This document shows, in pieces, positions 56,357 through 64,000 of a DNA stretch of 64,000 bases; positions within the stretch are counted from its first letter, which is position 1, and each line of letters opens with the position of its first letter. The notes under the pieces were generated by a model that saw nothing but the letters and a program-made list of their open reading frames with translations, was not told the DNA's origin and ran no database searches. The translations under genes were made by a program, and so were the position numbers. Source of the DNA: Gemelliphila asaccharolytica (GTDB taxonomy: Bacteria > Bacillota > Bacilli > Staphylococcales > Gemellaceae); contig NZ_KQ959854.1 of the NCBI RefSeq assembly GCF_001553005.1, positions 1 through 64,000 of the forward strand, written 5' to 3'.

Positions 56357-57823
56357 TTATTCTTGAGAAAGATCTACTTCTTCTAAAGGTATTACTTTTG
56401 TTTTATATTTTAATTTATGGTAAACATAAAATACTATAAATACAGGTACTCCCATATATGTAGTCATAATTCCTCCAAGGTCTACTACACCTTCTGTTAT
56501 TAATTTAGTGTCTTGTCCTACTATAACTATGATACATAGTATTAATGCTAAAATTGGTCCGAATGGAAACCATTTTGCTCTGTATCTCAAATCTTCTAAT
56601 TTTTTACCTTGTTTTACATATGCTCTTCTAAATCTATAGTGACTTATCGCTATTCCTAGCCATGCTATAAATCCTGTAAGTCCACTTGCTGCTACTATAT
56701 ATGTATAGGCATTTTCACTTGTAAGCTGAATTAAGAATACTAATATTATTACTGCTGTAGTTCCTAATAATGAATTAATTGGGGTTCCATTTTTGTTTAA
56801 TTTTGAAAATAATTTAAATGCTAATTTTTCTTTACTCATTGCATATAGCATACGTGTAGAAGCATACATTCCTGAATTTCCTGCTGAAAGTATTGATGTC
56901 AAAATTACTGCGTTCATAACACTTGCTGCTAAGGCAAATCCTGCATTTTTAAATACTATAGTAAATGGTGATTTTGCTATTTCTTCACTACTTGCTGCAC
57001 CTAATAAATCTTCTGATGTGTAAGGTATAAGAAGTCCTATTACTAATATTGCTAAAACATAAAATATTAATATTCTCCAAAATACTTGTTTTACTGCTTT
57101 TGGTATTGTTTTTTCTGGATTTTCGCTCTCACCTGCTGTTACCCCTATTAACTCTGTTCCTTGGAACGAATATCCTGCAATTAAGAATACTCCTAATGCT
57201 GATAAAACTTTACTTGATAATGACATGTTAGTTCCTACAAATGGTGCTTCTCCGACTGTGAAATTTTTAAATCCTATATATTCTCCACCTAATATTCCAA
57301 AAATTGTAAGACATCCTATAATTAAGAAAACAACTACTGTTACAACTTTTATAAGTGCAAACCAATATTCACTTTCTCCATATACTTTTACACTTAACGA
57401 GTTTAAAACTATAATAACAACTAAAAATATGACGCTCCATATATAACTAGGTAAAACTCTCATTGGTTCCCAATAACTAACTGCTAAAGATGCTAATTCT
57501 ATATCAGCAGCTACTGTTATTACCCAGTTAAACCAATAATTCCACCCTAATGCAAATCCTAAAGATGGATCTACATATCTAGTTGCATATGTTGAAAAAG
57601 AACCAGATGTTGGTAAATAAGTTGCCATCTCTCCTAATGAAGTCATTAGAAAATACACCATAATTCCTATACACATATATGCAATAAGTGCACCTCCTGG
57701 CCCTGCACTTCCTACTGCTTGACCACTGGTCATAAATAGACCGCTTCCTATACAACCTCCAATTGCTATCATTGTAATATGTCTTGATTTTAAATGTCTT
57801 CTAACATTTGTTTCGTTATCCAT
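56357..57823 (-). CDS. lysP: Lysine-type amino acid permease
   Basis: 488 residues from MDNETNVRRHLKSRH, with AGGAGG upstream; a frame extended to 57853 would include the riboswitch terminator. Twelve membrane helices of the APC family. The N-terminal RHITMIAIGGCIGSGLFMTSG binding loop and SFQGTELIGVTAGESENP are characteristic of AAT-type permeases, close to LysP. A lysine riboswitch upstream is strong independent evidence for lysine as substrate. Confidence 0.92.
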   Translation of the reverse strand: MDNETNVRRHLKSRHITMIAIGGCIGSGLFMTSGQAVGSAGPGGALIAYMCIGIMVYFLMTSLGEMATYLPTSGSFSTYATRYVDPSLGFALGWNYWFNWVITVAADIELASLAVSYWEPMRVLPSYIWSVIFLVVIIVLNSLSVKVYGESEYWFALIKVVTVVVFLIIGCLTIFGILGGEYIGFKNFTVGEAPFVGTNMSLSSKVLSALGVFLIAGYSFQGTELIGVTAGESENPEKTIPKAVKQVFWRILIFYVLAILVIGLLIPYTSEDLLGAASSEEIAKSPFTIVFKNAGFALAASVMNAVILTSILSAGNSGMYASTRMLYAMSKEKLAFKLFSKLNKNGTPINSLLGTTAVIILVFLIQLTSENAYTYIVAASGLTGFIAWLGIAISHYRFRRAYVKQGKKLEDLRYRAKWFPFGPILALILCIIVIVGQDTKLITEGVVDLGGIMTTYMGVPVFIVFYVYHKLKYKTKVIPLEEVDLSQE

Positions 57824-57837
57824 AATGTAACCTCCTA

Positions 57838-58091
57838 AAAAAATAATGCACAACCAAATAATTAGAGTTGTGCATTACACCCCTCCAAAAGTCAGTAGCT
57901 CAACATAACATCACTGCTATGACAGTTCTATACCTATTAAGTATAGCCCCAACAATACTCCAGTAGCTTAAGTATTATTTCGGCAAAAAATCCTTTCAAT
58001 ATACATCAACAAGTGCTACACTCTAAATATATTTAATAATATTTTTTGCGACCTCCACCTCACTTTTAGTGAGGTACCTATTTAGTTGTTA
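57838..58091 (-). promoter_or_regulatory. Lysine riboswitch (L box) controlling lysP
   Basis: On the minus strand the leader holds, in order, GTGAGGTGGAGGTCGC, GAAAGG, TTTTGCCGAAATAA, TGTTGGGGCTAT, ACTGTCATAG and GAGCTACTGACTTTTGGAGG, matching the L-box core. A terminator stem AATGCACAACTC...GGTTGTGCATT with seven Ts (57838-57877) ends it next to the ribosome binding site. Lysine binding should cause premature termination. Confidence 0.95.
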
Positions 58092-58097
58092 CATTAT

Positions 58098-58125
58098 ATT
58101 ATACTCATTATTTTTATATTGTCAA
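58098..58125 (-). promoter_or_regulatory. Sigma-A promoter of lysP
   Basis: TTGACA (58120-58125), 16 bases, TATAAT (58098-58103) on the minus strand, directly upstream of the riboswitch. Bases 58126-58205, up to the tsaC stop, hold only a weak AAATTCT/AGAATTT inverted repeat. Confidence 0.8.
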
Positions 58126-58205
58126 TATAATTTGTCTATTTTTTAAAAAAATTCACTGAAATTATTTATTTTTTTTGTTTTTTCGGAAAATTCTAAGAAT
58201 TTATA

Positions 58206-59216
58206 CTATTTTTTACTACTTGCTTTTTCTAACCTATTTAATAAAGCTTCATTTACATCATTTTCTTTTATTTTCATTATATATATTTCTTTAATATTCT
58301 CCAAATCACATTCTCTTAAAATATTATAAAAATTTCTGTTGCATTCTTCTATATTATCTTCATCTGCTGCTAAAAATTTAATCTTAAAATCATAATTTTT
58401 TAATTTATTTTCATATTTCTTATAACTTATAAAAACAGTATCTGATTTTTTATTTTTTAAAAAAAATAAGGTTTCATCTAATGTTTTATCTAAAATTATT
58501 AATTCTGCATTAGGCGAATAATGTCTATATTTCATTCCAGGTGCTATAGGATTTTTTATAACTCTATTCTTTCTGTATATTATTCCTTCTTCTCCTAGAA
58601 TTTTTTTTAAATTTTTTAAAGTTATATCTCCTGGTCTTGCTATTTCAAAAGGATATTTAGTACAATCTATTACTGTACTTTCTAACCCTATATCAGAGTC
58701 GTCTGCTTTTATAATTATATCTATTTTATCTTTTAAATCATTATAAACATGAGAAAATTTAGTAGGAGAAGGTTTGCCACTTGTATTTGCACTAGGTGCT
58801 GCTAGTAGTACTTCTGTCTGTTTTAGAATTTCTCTTGCAAATTTATTACTAGGCATTCTAACAGCTAGGCTATTAAGACCAGCTGTAACTTTATTTGATA
58901 TTATAGATTTATTTTTTATATTAAGTATCAAACTCATAGGCCCTGGCCAAAAATTATCTATTAATTTTTGCACATTTTCATTTTCTACATCTACAATATT
59001 TCTTATTTGTTTTATATCATAAAAATGAACAATTAGTGGGTTGTCACTAGGTCTTCCCTTAGCTTCATAAATTTTTTTTACTGCATAAGTATTTGTTGCG
59101 TCTGCACTTAATCCATAAACAGTTTCAGTAGGAATTGCCACTAACTGCCCATCTTTATAACATTTTTTTAATTTTTTATAATCTATATCAAAAAAATCTA
59201 ACAATTTTGTTATCAT
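58206..59216 (-). CDS. L-threonylcarbamoyladenylate synthase (Sua5/TsaC type)
   Basis: 336 residues, the long Sua5 form. The YrdC domain (about 12-200) has VAIPTETVYGLSADAT, KIYEAKGRPSDNPLIVHF, PGPMSLIL and SANTSGKPSPT. A linker with APGMKYRHYSPNA leads to the C-terminal Sua5 domain (about 235-333). It makes threonylcarbamoyl-AMP from threonine, bicarbonate and ATP; TsaD/TsaB/TsaE at 37-40 kb use it. It is the last gene of the ecfA1-ecfA2-ecfT run. Confidence 0.95.
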   Translation of the reverse strand: MITKLLDFFDIDYKKLKKCYKDGQLVAIPTETVYGLSADATNTYAVKKIYEAKGRPSDNPLIVHFYDIKQIRNIVDVENENVQKLIDNFWPGPMSLILNIKNKSIISNKVTAGLNSLAVRMPSNKFAREILKQTEVLLAAPSANTSGKPSPTKFSHVYNDLKDKIDIIIKADDSDIGLESTVIDCTKYPFEIARPGDITLKNLKKILGEEGIIYRKNRVIKNPIAPGMKYRHYSPNAELIILDKTLDETLFFLKNKKSDTVFISYKKYENKLKNYDFKIKFLAADEDNIEECNRNFYNILRECDLENIKEIYIMKIKENDVNEALLNRLEKASSKK

Positions 59217-59229
59217 AATATATTACCTC

Positions 59230-60021
59230 TTACTTTAACACATACATTATTACTATTATTAAACCTGTAAACATATATGCTATAAAATCCTTTTTGTTAT
59301 ATTTTAGTTTTTTATATCTTGTTCTTTTTTTATCAGGATCATATCCTCTTATTTCCATAGCAGTTGCTAATTCGTCTGCTCTTTTTAGTGCAGATACAAA
59401 GACTGGAACAAGAATGGGTATAAAATTTTTCACTTTATTAATAAAACCCTTAGCATTTAGCTTGGCACCTCTTGATACTTGTGCATTTTTTATTCTCTGA
59501 GTTTCTTCAGATAGAGTTGGTATAAATCTTATACAAATAGATATTAACAAAGCAAATGATGAAATATGTATAGAAAATATATTTAAAAAATTCAGGCTTT
59601 TTTCTATTGCTAATGTTACTTCTTTAGGTGATGTTGTTATTGTTAAAATAGTCATTAAGGATACCACTAAAAAAAATCTTATCGCTATTAATATTATACT
59701 AATTACTGCTCCATGATAAATTTTAAAATTTAAAAAACTAAATAATATCTCTCCTTGTCTGTTAAATACTATATGTATTAACGATGTAAATATCAATAAA
59801 AACAATATTAGTTTAATTCCTGAAAAAAGATATTTAAATTGTATTTTGGCTAAATAAGTAATTAATATAAGTATTAATATTAAAAATAAAAACTTCAAAA
59901 AAGTTCTTGATAAAAATATACTAAGTAGATATATTATTGCAAATACTAATTTAACTCTAGGATCTAAACTATGAATATATGTATTCATTGGTATATATTT
60001 CATTATAAAAGTATTATTCAT
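59230..60021 (-). CDS. ecfT: Energy-coupling factor transporter transmembrane subunit EcfT
   Basis: 263 residues, about five membrane helices. Coupling helices are shown by the two Ala-Arg-Gly-type motifs, NAQVSRGAKLNAKGF and TAMEIRGYDPDKKRT. The start MKYIPMNTYIHSLDPRVKL segment is typical. EcfT links the two ATPases to interchangeable vitamin-binding S components; none is encoded in this window. It overlaps ecfA2 by eight bases. Confidence 0.95.
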   Translation of the reverse strand: MNNTFIMKYIPMNTYIHSLDPRVKLVFAIIYLLSIFLSRTFLKFLFLILILILITYLAKIQFKYLFSGIKLILFLLIFTSLIHIVFNRQGEILFSFLNFKIYHGAVISIILIAIRFFLVVSLMTILTITTSPKEVTLAIEKSLNFLNIFSIHISSFALLISICIRFIPTLSEETQRIKNAQVSRGAKLNAKGFINKVKNFIPILVPVFVSALKRADELATAMEIRGYDPDKKRTRYKKLKYNKKDFIAYMFTGLIIVIMYVLK

Positions 60022-60898
60022 AACTTTCTTTAAATCTCTCCTTTATTTCGTCAAATAGCTTTTCATATTCAAAGTGAACTCTTGAAAGTGGAAAACCTTT
60101 ATTAAGCAACTCTAATTGTAATTTTATTATATCAGGAGCTTCTAAATTATATTTATTTTCTTTTATTATTTTTATAAAATAATCTTTATCTTTTATATTC
60201 TCTTTTATTTTTCCATCTTCCATAATTATTATATTATCAGCATATTTTAATACATATTCCATATTATGAGTAATAAAAACTATAGTCATCTTCTCTTTTT
60301 TATGAATTTTATATATTAAGTCCATAAAATCTTTTTTGCTCTTATAATCTAATCCTATAGTAGGTTCATCTAAAACTAATATTTTTGGCTTTATAGCTAA
60401 TACTCCACATAAGGCAACTTTTCTCATCTCCCCTCCTGATAGTTCGAAAGGTGACCTTTTTAAATAACTTTCATCTAATCCTACTACATTTATAAGATGT
60501 TTTGCTCTAGCTATAGCGTCTTTTTCACTCACTCCATAATTTAAAGGAGCATATATTATATCTCTTAATACTGTAGATTCAAATAATTGTTGTTCTGAAA
60601 ATTGAAAAAGCATTGCAATATTTTTTCTGATTTGCAGTAAATTTTCTTGTAATAATTTCTTTTCTTTTTTAGTTCTTTTTTTTTCTAATCTTTTTTTTTC
60701 TATTAAAACAAAACCTTTATCTGGAAGTAAAAGGCCATTTATATGTTCAATTAATGTTGATTTCCCACTTCCTGTTTTACCTATTATAACCGTAAAACTA
60801 GATGGAAATATTTTTAAATTTATTTTTTTTAAAACTTTATTTTCATATGGAGTATTTTCATTATAAGTAAAATCTACTTCATTAAATTTTATTTGCAT
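60014..60898 (-). CDS. ecfA2: Energy-coupling factor ATPase EcfA2
   Basis: 294 residues. Walker A IGKTGSGKSTLIEHI, Q-loop FQFSEQQLF, signature LSGGEMRKVALCG, Walker B ILVLDEPTIGLD, switch histidine in ITHNM. The LQENLLQIRKNIAMLFQ segment and the C-terminal extension are as in EcfA2 (EcfA'). It pairs with EcfA1; overlaps ecfA1 by 10 bases. Confidence 0.95.
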   Translation of the reverse strand: MQIKFNEVDFTYNENTPYENKVLKKINLKIFPSSFTVIIGKTGSGKSTLIEHINGLLLPDKGFVLIEKKRLEKKRTKKEKKLLQENLLQIRKNIAMLFQFSEQQLFESTVLRDIIYAPLNYGVSEKDAIARAKHLINVVGLDESYLKRSPFELSGGEMRKVALCGVLAIKPKILVLDEPTIGLDYKSKKDFMDLIYKIHKKEKMTIVFITHNMEYVLKYADNIIIMEDGKIKENIKDKDYFIKIIKENKYNLEAPDIIKLQLELLNKGFPLSRVHFEYEKLFDEIKERFKESYE

Positions 60899-61704
60899 AA
60901 TTTATTAACTACATCCTTTATATCATCTTCTAGTTTGAAAATTTCTTTTTTCAAATATCTATTTAAGTCTTCTTTTAATCTCTGTAAAAATGGTAATTCC
61001 AAATTATATTTGTTTAATAATTCTCTATTCTTAAATATTTCGTCCTTTGTAGATTTCTTTATTATTTTTCCATCTTTTATTATCATTATACTATCACTAT
61101 AAATTAACTCGTTCATGTCGTGTGTTATTGATATTATTGTTACATTATGATCTTCATTTACTTTTTTTATATATTTCAAAATTCTTTTCCTAGCTATTGG
61201 ATCTAACATACTTGTTGCTTCATCTAATATCAATATTTTTGGATTAAGCGCTAATGAAGAGGCTATGGCTACCCTTTGTTTTTGACCTCCTGATAAGTCT
61301 TTTGGTTCTTTTTTTCTAAAATTTTTCATATCTACTACTTCTAATACTTTTGAAATTATTTCATCCATTTTTATTGGATCTATATTTTTATTTTCAAGTC
61401 CAAAAGCTATATCTTCTTCTACAGTGCTACCTACAAATTGATTATCTGGATTTTGAAATACTATTGCTACTTTACTTCGTATATAATCTAAATTTTCTAA
61501 TGTATATTCCTTATTATCTAAGAAAATTTCTCCTTCACTTTTTTCATATTGAGCAGATATTAATTTTATTATCGTGGTCTTTCCACTTCCATTATTTCCT
61601 AAAATTGTTATCCATTCTCCTTGTTTTACTTCAAATGAAATATTATCTAATACTTTTTTTGCAGTATTAGGATAAGTAAACGATATATTTTTAAATTTCA
61701 GCAT
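60889..61704 (-). CDS. ecfA1: Energy-coupling factor ATPase EcfA1
   Basis: 271 residues. Walker A LGNNGSGKTTIIKLI, Q-loop FQNPDNQFVGSTVEEDIAFG, signature LSGGQKQRVAIAS, Walker B ILILDEATSMLD, switch histidine in ITHDM. First gene of ecfA1-ecfA2-ecfT-tsaC. The FQNPDNQ segment is diagnostic for ECF/CbiO ATPases. Confidence 0.95.
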   Translation of the reverse strand: MLKFKNISFTYPNTAKKVLDNISFEVKQGEWITILGNNGSGKTTIIKLISAQYEKSEGEIFLDNKEYTLENLDYIRSKVAIVFQNPDNQFVGSTVEEDIAFGLENKNIDPIKMDEIISKVLEVVDMKNFRKKEPKDLSGGQKQRVAIASSLALNPKILILDEATSMLDPIARKRILKYIKKVNEDHNVTIISITHDMNELIYSDSIMIIKDGKIIKKSTKDEIFKNRELLNKYNLELPFLQRLKEDLNRYLKKEIFKLEDDIKDVVNKLCK

Positions 61705-61729
61705 CTTTTTTCTCCTAAAAATGTCTTAA

Positions 61730-61738
61730 TAATTATAA
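61730..61738 (-). promoter_or_regulatory. Probable extended -10 promoter of ecfA1-ecfA2-ecfT-tsaC
   Basis: TGTTATAAT on the minus strand is a perfect extended -10. No good -35 was found at normal spacing, which such promoters can tolerate. Confidence 0.45.
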
Positions 61739-61802
61739 CATATATGTTAAATATTGACTATCAAGTTAAAAATATATTAATTTTTTTAGTAAATAATATT
61801 TA

Positions 61803-61833
61803 AAAAAGAAGTAAGATTTTCCTTACTTCCTAA
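61803..61833 (-). terminator. Terminator after nptA and the small peptide
   Basis: Minus-strand GAAGTAAGG-AAAAT-CTTACTTC hairpin followed by six Ts. It begins at the stop codon of the 30-residue peptide frame. Confidence 0.85.
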
Positions 61834-61922
61834 GCGATTTGTATATTGTATAACCTATATATTAATATTGAAAACAACAATATTATAAACAATATTATCA
61901 GATAATATTTGTATTCTTTCAT
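61830..61922 (-). CDS. Candidate 30-residue membrane peptide after nptA
   Basis: An ATG one base after the nptA stop opens a 31-codon frame: MKEYKYYLIILFIILLFSIL followed by IYRLYNIQIA. It is a single hydrophobic helix (about 7-22) between basic/aromatic ends. AGGA lies about ten bases upstream inside nptA, and a terminator begins at its stop, so the frame fills exactly the nptA-to-terminator gap. I recognise no family. Chance is possible in A+T-rich DNA. Confidence 0.45.
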   Translation of the reverse strand: MKEYKYYLIILFIILLFSILIYRLYNIQIA

Positions 61923-61923
61923 T

Positions 61924-63555
61924 TTATATTGATCCTGTTAACTTTTTTTCTAAAATATTTCTCAAATGTTCACACATTCTTGTGAAATGAGTAATTAAAT
62001 CTATATATACAACTCCAGCAGGTATATCACATTCTCCATCTTTCATTCTATTAGTATGATCTTTCCTAGCAGATTTTTCTAGTTTTTGCATTTTTGGACA
62101 TATAGATAATGCTTCACTGGCAAGAATATTATTATTATCTTTTATTGCCTGAACAGTCAAATCAATCATCTTAACAGTTTCATCATACATTTTTTGTACT
62201 TCTTGTTTTGCTTTATCTGAAAATGATATGTTTTTTCTTATTTGATAATTTACTGAATCTACTATATCTCTAGCGTGATCTCCTATTCTTTCTACATCTC
62301 TTGTAGAATCTAGTAAACTTGAAGCTTCTATTCCTTCTTTTTCGTTTAGTTTTTCTCTAAATAATAAAGTTAAATAATTTGTCATTTCTTCATCTATTGA
62401 ATTTATCGCTTCTTCGTATTTTGTTCCTTTATCATTAAGTCTTGGTTCTCTTGTGAAAAAATATTTTACTGCATTATTTAAACTTTTTTTTGATAAAAGT
62501 GCCATATCAACAAATTCTTTTCTAACTTGTCCTAGTGCTACTGCTGGAGCACTTGATATAAGACTTTTTTCTAAAAATTGAGTTTTATATTTTATTATTT
62601 CATCTTCTCCTGGAATTAGTTTTGTTACAACAATAACTAAAAGCCATATAAATGGAAATTGAATAACTGTGTTGATAATATTAAATGTTCCATGTGCAAA
62701 AGCTATAGTTAACTTTGGATTTAACCCTAAAAATGCTTCCATGTAATTAACAAAATATGTATAGGGCACAAGAAGTATCATGAAAATTACTGTTCCTATT
62801 ACATTAAATAAAACATGTGATGCTGCAACTCTTTTTGCTGAAATTGTTGAACCCATAACTGCCAATATTGCTGTTATAGTCGTACCTATATTATCTCCAA
62901 AAAGTACAGGCAATGCCGCATTTAATGCCAAAGCTCCATCTGCATATAAATTTTGAAGTATTGCTATTGTGGCTGATGATGCTTGTATAAGCATAGTTAA
63001 GCCCGTACCAGCTAAAACTCCTATAAAAGGACTATCTCCAAAATGATTTATTGCAGTAATAAACCAATTCATTTCTTTCATAGGCACCATTGCCGTGGAC
63101 ATAAGTTTTAAAGAATAAAAAACTCCTCCAAATCCAAATAAAACTCTACCTATATTGTTAATAGATTTTCTTTTTGTAAAAGATAAAAACAACGTACCAA
63201 TAAATAAAACAGGTAAAGAATATTTTGATAAATTAAATCCTATTATAAGAGAAGTCACAGTTGTTCCGATATTTGAACCCATAACTATTGCTATAGCTTG
63301 ATTTAATTTAAGAAGTCCTGCTGCTACTAAACTAACTGTTATAACAGTAGTTGCAGAACTAGATTGAATGAGAATAGTAACGAAAATTCCTACTAAAACC
63401 CCTCTAAGTGGTGTTGAAGTATACTTATCAAGAACATTTCTCATCTTGTCCCCAGCTACTAATTGAAGACCTTCTCCCATATATTTTATACTAAATAGAA
63501 ATAAACCTAAGCCTCCAAAAAATCCGAATAATATTTCCTGCCATACGGACGACAT
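61924..63555 (-). CDS. nptA: Na/Pi cotransporter family protein with PhoU-like domain
   Basis: 543 residues. Eight or so membrane helices in two related repeats, each with the PNaS QSSS-type motif: IQSSSATTVITV near residue 63 and LIQASSATIAIL near 189; MGSNIGTTVTSL and FGDNIGTTITA follow each. Residues about 345-540 form a PhoU-like helical domain (REKLNEKEGIEASSLL and RDVERIGDHARDIVDS). It probably imports phosphate with sodium. AGGAGG precedes the ATG. Confidence 0.9.
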   Translation of the reverse strand: MSSVWQEILFGFFGGLGLFLFSIKYMGEGLQLVAGDKMRNVLDKYTSTPLRGVLVGIFVTILIQSSSATTVITVSLVAAGLLKLNQAIAIVMGSNIGTTVTSLIIGFNLSKYSLPVLFIGTLFLSFTKRKSINNIGRVLFGFGGVFYSLKLMSTAMVPMKEMNWFITAINHFGDSPFIGVLAGTGLTMLIQASSATIAILQNLYADGALALNAALPVLFGDNIGTTITAILAVMGSTISAKRVAASHVLFNVIGTVIFMILLVPYTYFVNYMEAFLGLNPKLTIAFAHGTFNIINTVIQFPFIWLLVIVVTKLIPGEDEIIKYKTQFLEKSLISSAPAVALGQVRKEFVDMALLSKKSLNNAVKYFFTREPRLNDKGTKYEEAINSIDEEMTNYLTLLFREKLNEKEGIEASSLLDSTRDVERIGDHARDIVDSVNYQIRKNISFSDKAKQEVQKMYDETVKMIDLTVQAIKDNNNILASEALSICPKMQKLEKSARKDHTNRMKDGECDIPAGVVYIDLITHFTRMCEHLRNILEKKLTGSI

Positions 63556-63941
63556 TAATTTTCCTCCTAAATTTAAATGTATATTTTAAAGATACATTTA
63601 AATTATAACAAATTTAAAAATATTATTAAAGTATATATTAAAAATATTATAATTCTTATTATATTTTATTTTAGACTTTTTATGTCTGATTATCTTAATT
63701 TCCTATATTTCTATATATTAGCAAATTTTAAAAATATCAAAATTTTATTTTCTATTTATAAAAACTATTCATATAGTAGCAAAGACATAATCTTTTTTTT
63801 ATATTATATAATTAAAATAAATATTATTTTGTGTTATTTTTGTAATTTGTTCGTTTTTTGAATAAAAAAAGTTGAAATTATTCTTTTTTTGTATTAAAAT
63901 GTATGTAAATAAAAAATAACAAAGGAGAAAAAATAAAAAAA
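63556..63941 (+). promoter_or_regulatory. Divergent intergenic region with promoter for the 63942 gene
   Basis: TTGAAA (63872-63877), 17 bases, TAAAAT (63895-63900) gives a leader of about 35 bases before the next gene; no riboswitch fits in it. The rest is A+T-rich. An open frame at 63577-63861 lacks a ribosome binding site and is mostly Ile, Tyr, Asn and Lys, so it is not called. Confidence 0.5.
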
Positions 63942-64000
63942 ATGTCTAATAACGAACTTTTTAAATTAGAGGGGAAACCTAGTTTTACTAAATCTTTTCC
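63942..64000 (+). CDS. Start of a probable NCS2 nucleobase permease (cut by window end)
   Basis: Only 19 residues are visible: MSNNELFKLEGKPSFTKSF. The L-x-G-K-P-S-F-x-K-S-F start resembles uracil/xanthine permeases of the NCS2 family, which read GKP-x-x-x-x-x-x-P-L-x-L-Q-H-x-L-A-M. AAAGGAG lies 14 bases upstream, rather far. The assignment is a weak guess. Confidence 0.35.
   Translation, partial: MSNNELFKLEGKPSFTKSF

Noticed and set aside
63577-63861. 94-residue hydrophobic plus-strand frame
   Set aside because: No Shine-Dalgarno before its ATG and low-complexity composition; a promoter for the next gene lies just after it.

Overview
The window is very A+T-rich chromosomal DNA from a low-GC Gram-positive bacterium. 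Gene content and order (IreB/RuvX, Zur next to a CshB-like helicase, YvlD-HprK-Lgt-TrxB, ComEA-EB-EC, a T-box before alaS, a lysine riboswitch before a permease) are Bacillales-like. A secreted choline-binding protein and a NEAT-like, Fur-box-linked surface protein point to a host-associated coccus. A Gemella-like organism fits best; this is an inference from gene content, not a database match. Most genes lie on the minus strand, probably the leading strand for a fork moving from high to low coordinates. Nothing looks like a prophage or genomic island.

Layout. 1-1350: 5' part of an iron-regulated NEAT-like protein. 1682-7336: minus-strand operon nif3-like, mntR, thyA, folA, degV, ireB, ruvX, DUF1292, mltG. 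7660-9966: recD2. 10024-14456: rpsB-tsf, then pyrH-frr-DUF896-yneF-rluD. 14734-17415: choline-binding protein, tRNA-Arg(TCT), decayed insertion-sequence remnants and rpsO with its leader. 17529-21175: cshB, zur, truB, ribF. 21347-22777: cysK-cysE. 22843-24437: an odd ABC-type pair whose ATPase-like subunit has lost its nucleotide-binding motifs. 24552-30242: operon of a small membrane protein, yihY, msrA, ppaC, yvlD, hprK, lgt, trxB. 30413-34820: comEA-comEB-comEC-holA, then rpsT. 34959-37192: cysteine desulfurase and mnmA (tRNA 2-thiouridine). 37223-39785: tsaE-tsaB-rimI-tsaD, whose partner tsaC is at 58206-59216. 40081-41841: secreted nuclease, small membrane protein, NUDIX hydrolase, thioesterase. 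41990-51169: aminotransferase, alaS with T-box, S1-domain protein, transketolase, recR, ybaB, dnaX. 51408-54239: trkA-trkH. 54326-63555: ABC-F ATPase, lysine permease with riboswitch, tsaC, the ECF energising module and a Na/Pi cotransporter. 63942-64000: start of a probable nucleobase permease.

Most of the window is core housekeeping: translation, tRNA modification, nucleotide synthesis, replication and repair. Many sigma-A promoters are close to TTGACA-17-TATAAT. Several leaders look regulatory: Fur box, T-box, lysine riboswitch, and hairpins before rpsB, rpsO and rpsT. Points most worth a second look are the degenerate ABC pair, a DnaX lacking its zinc module, a ComEC with an eroded metallo-beta-lactamase-like domain, an unannotated 30-residue membrane peptide after nptA, and the repeated insertion-sequence debris.
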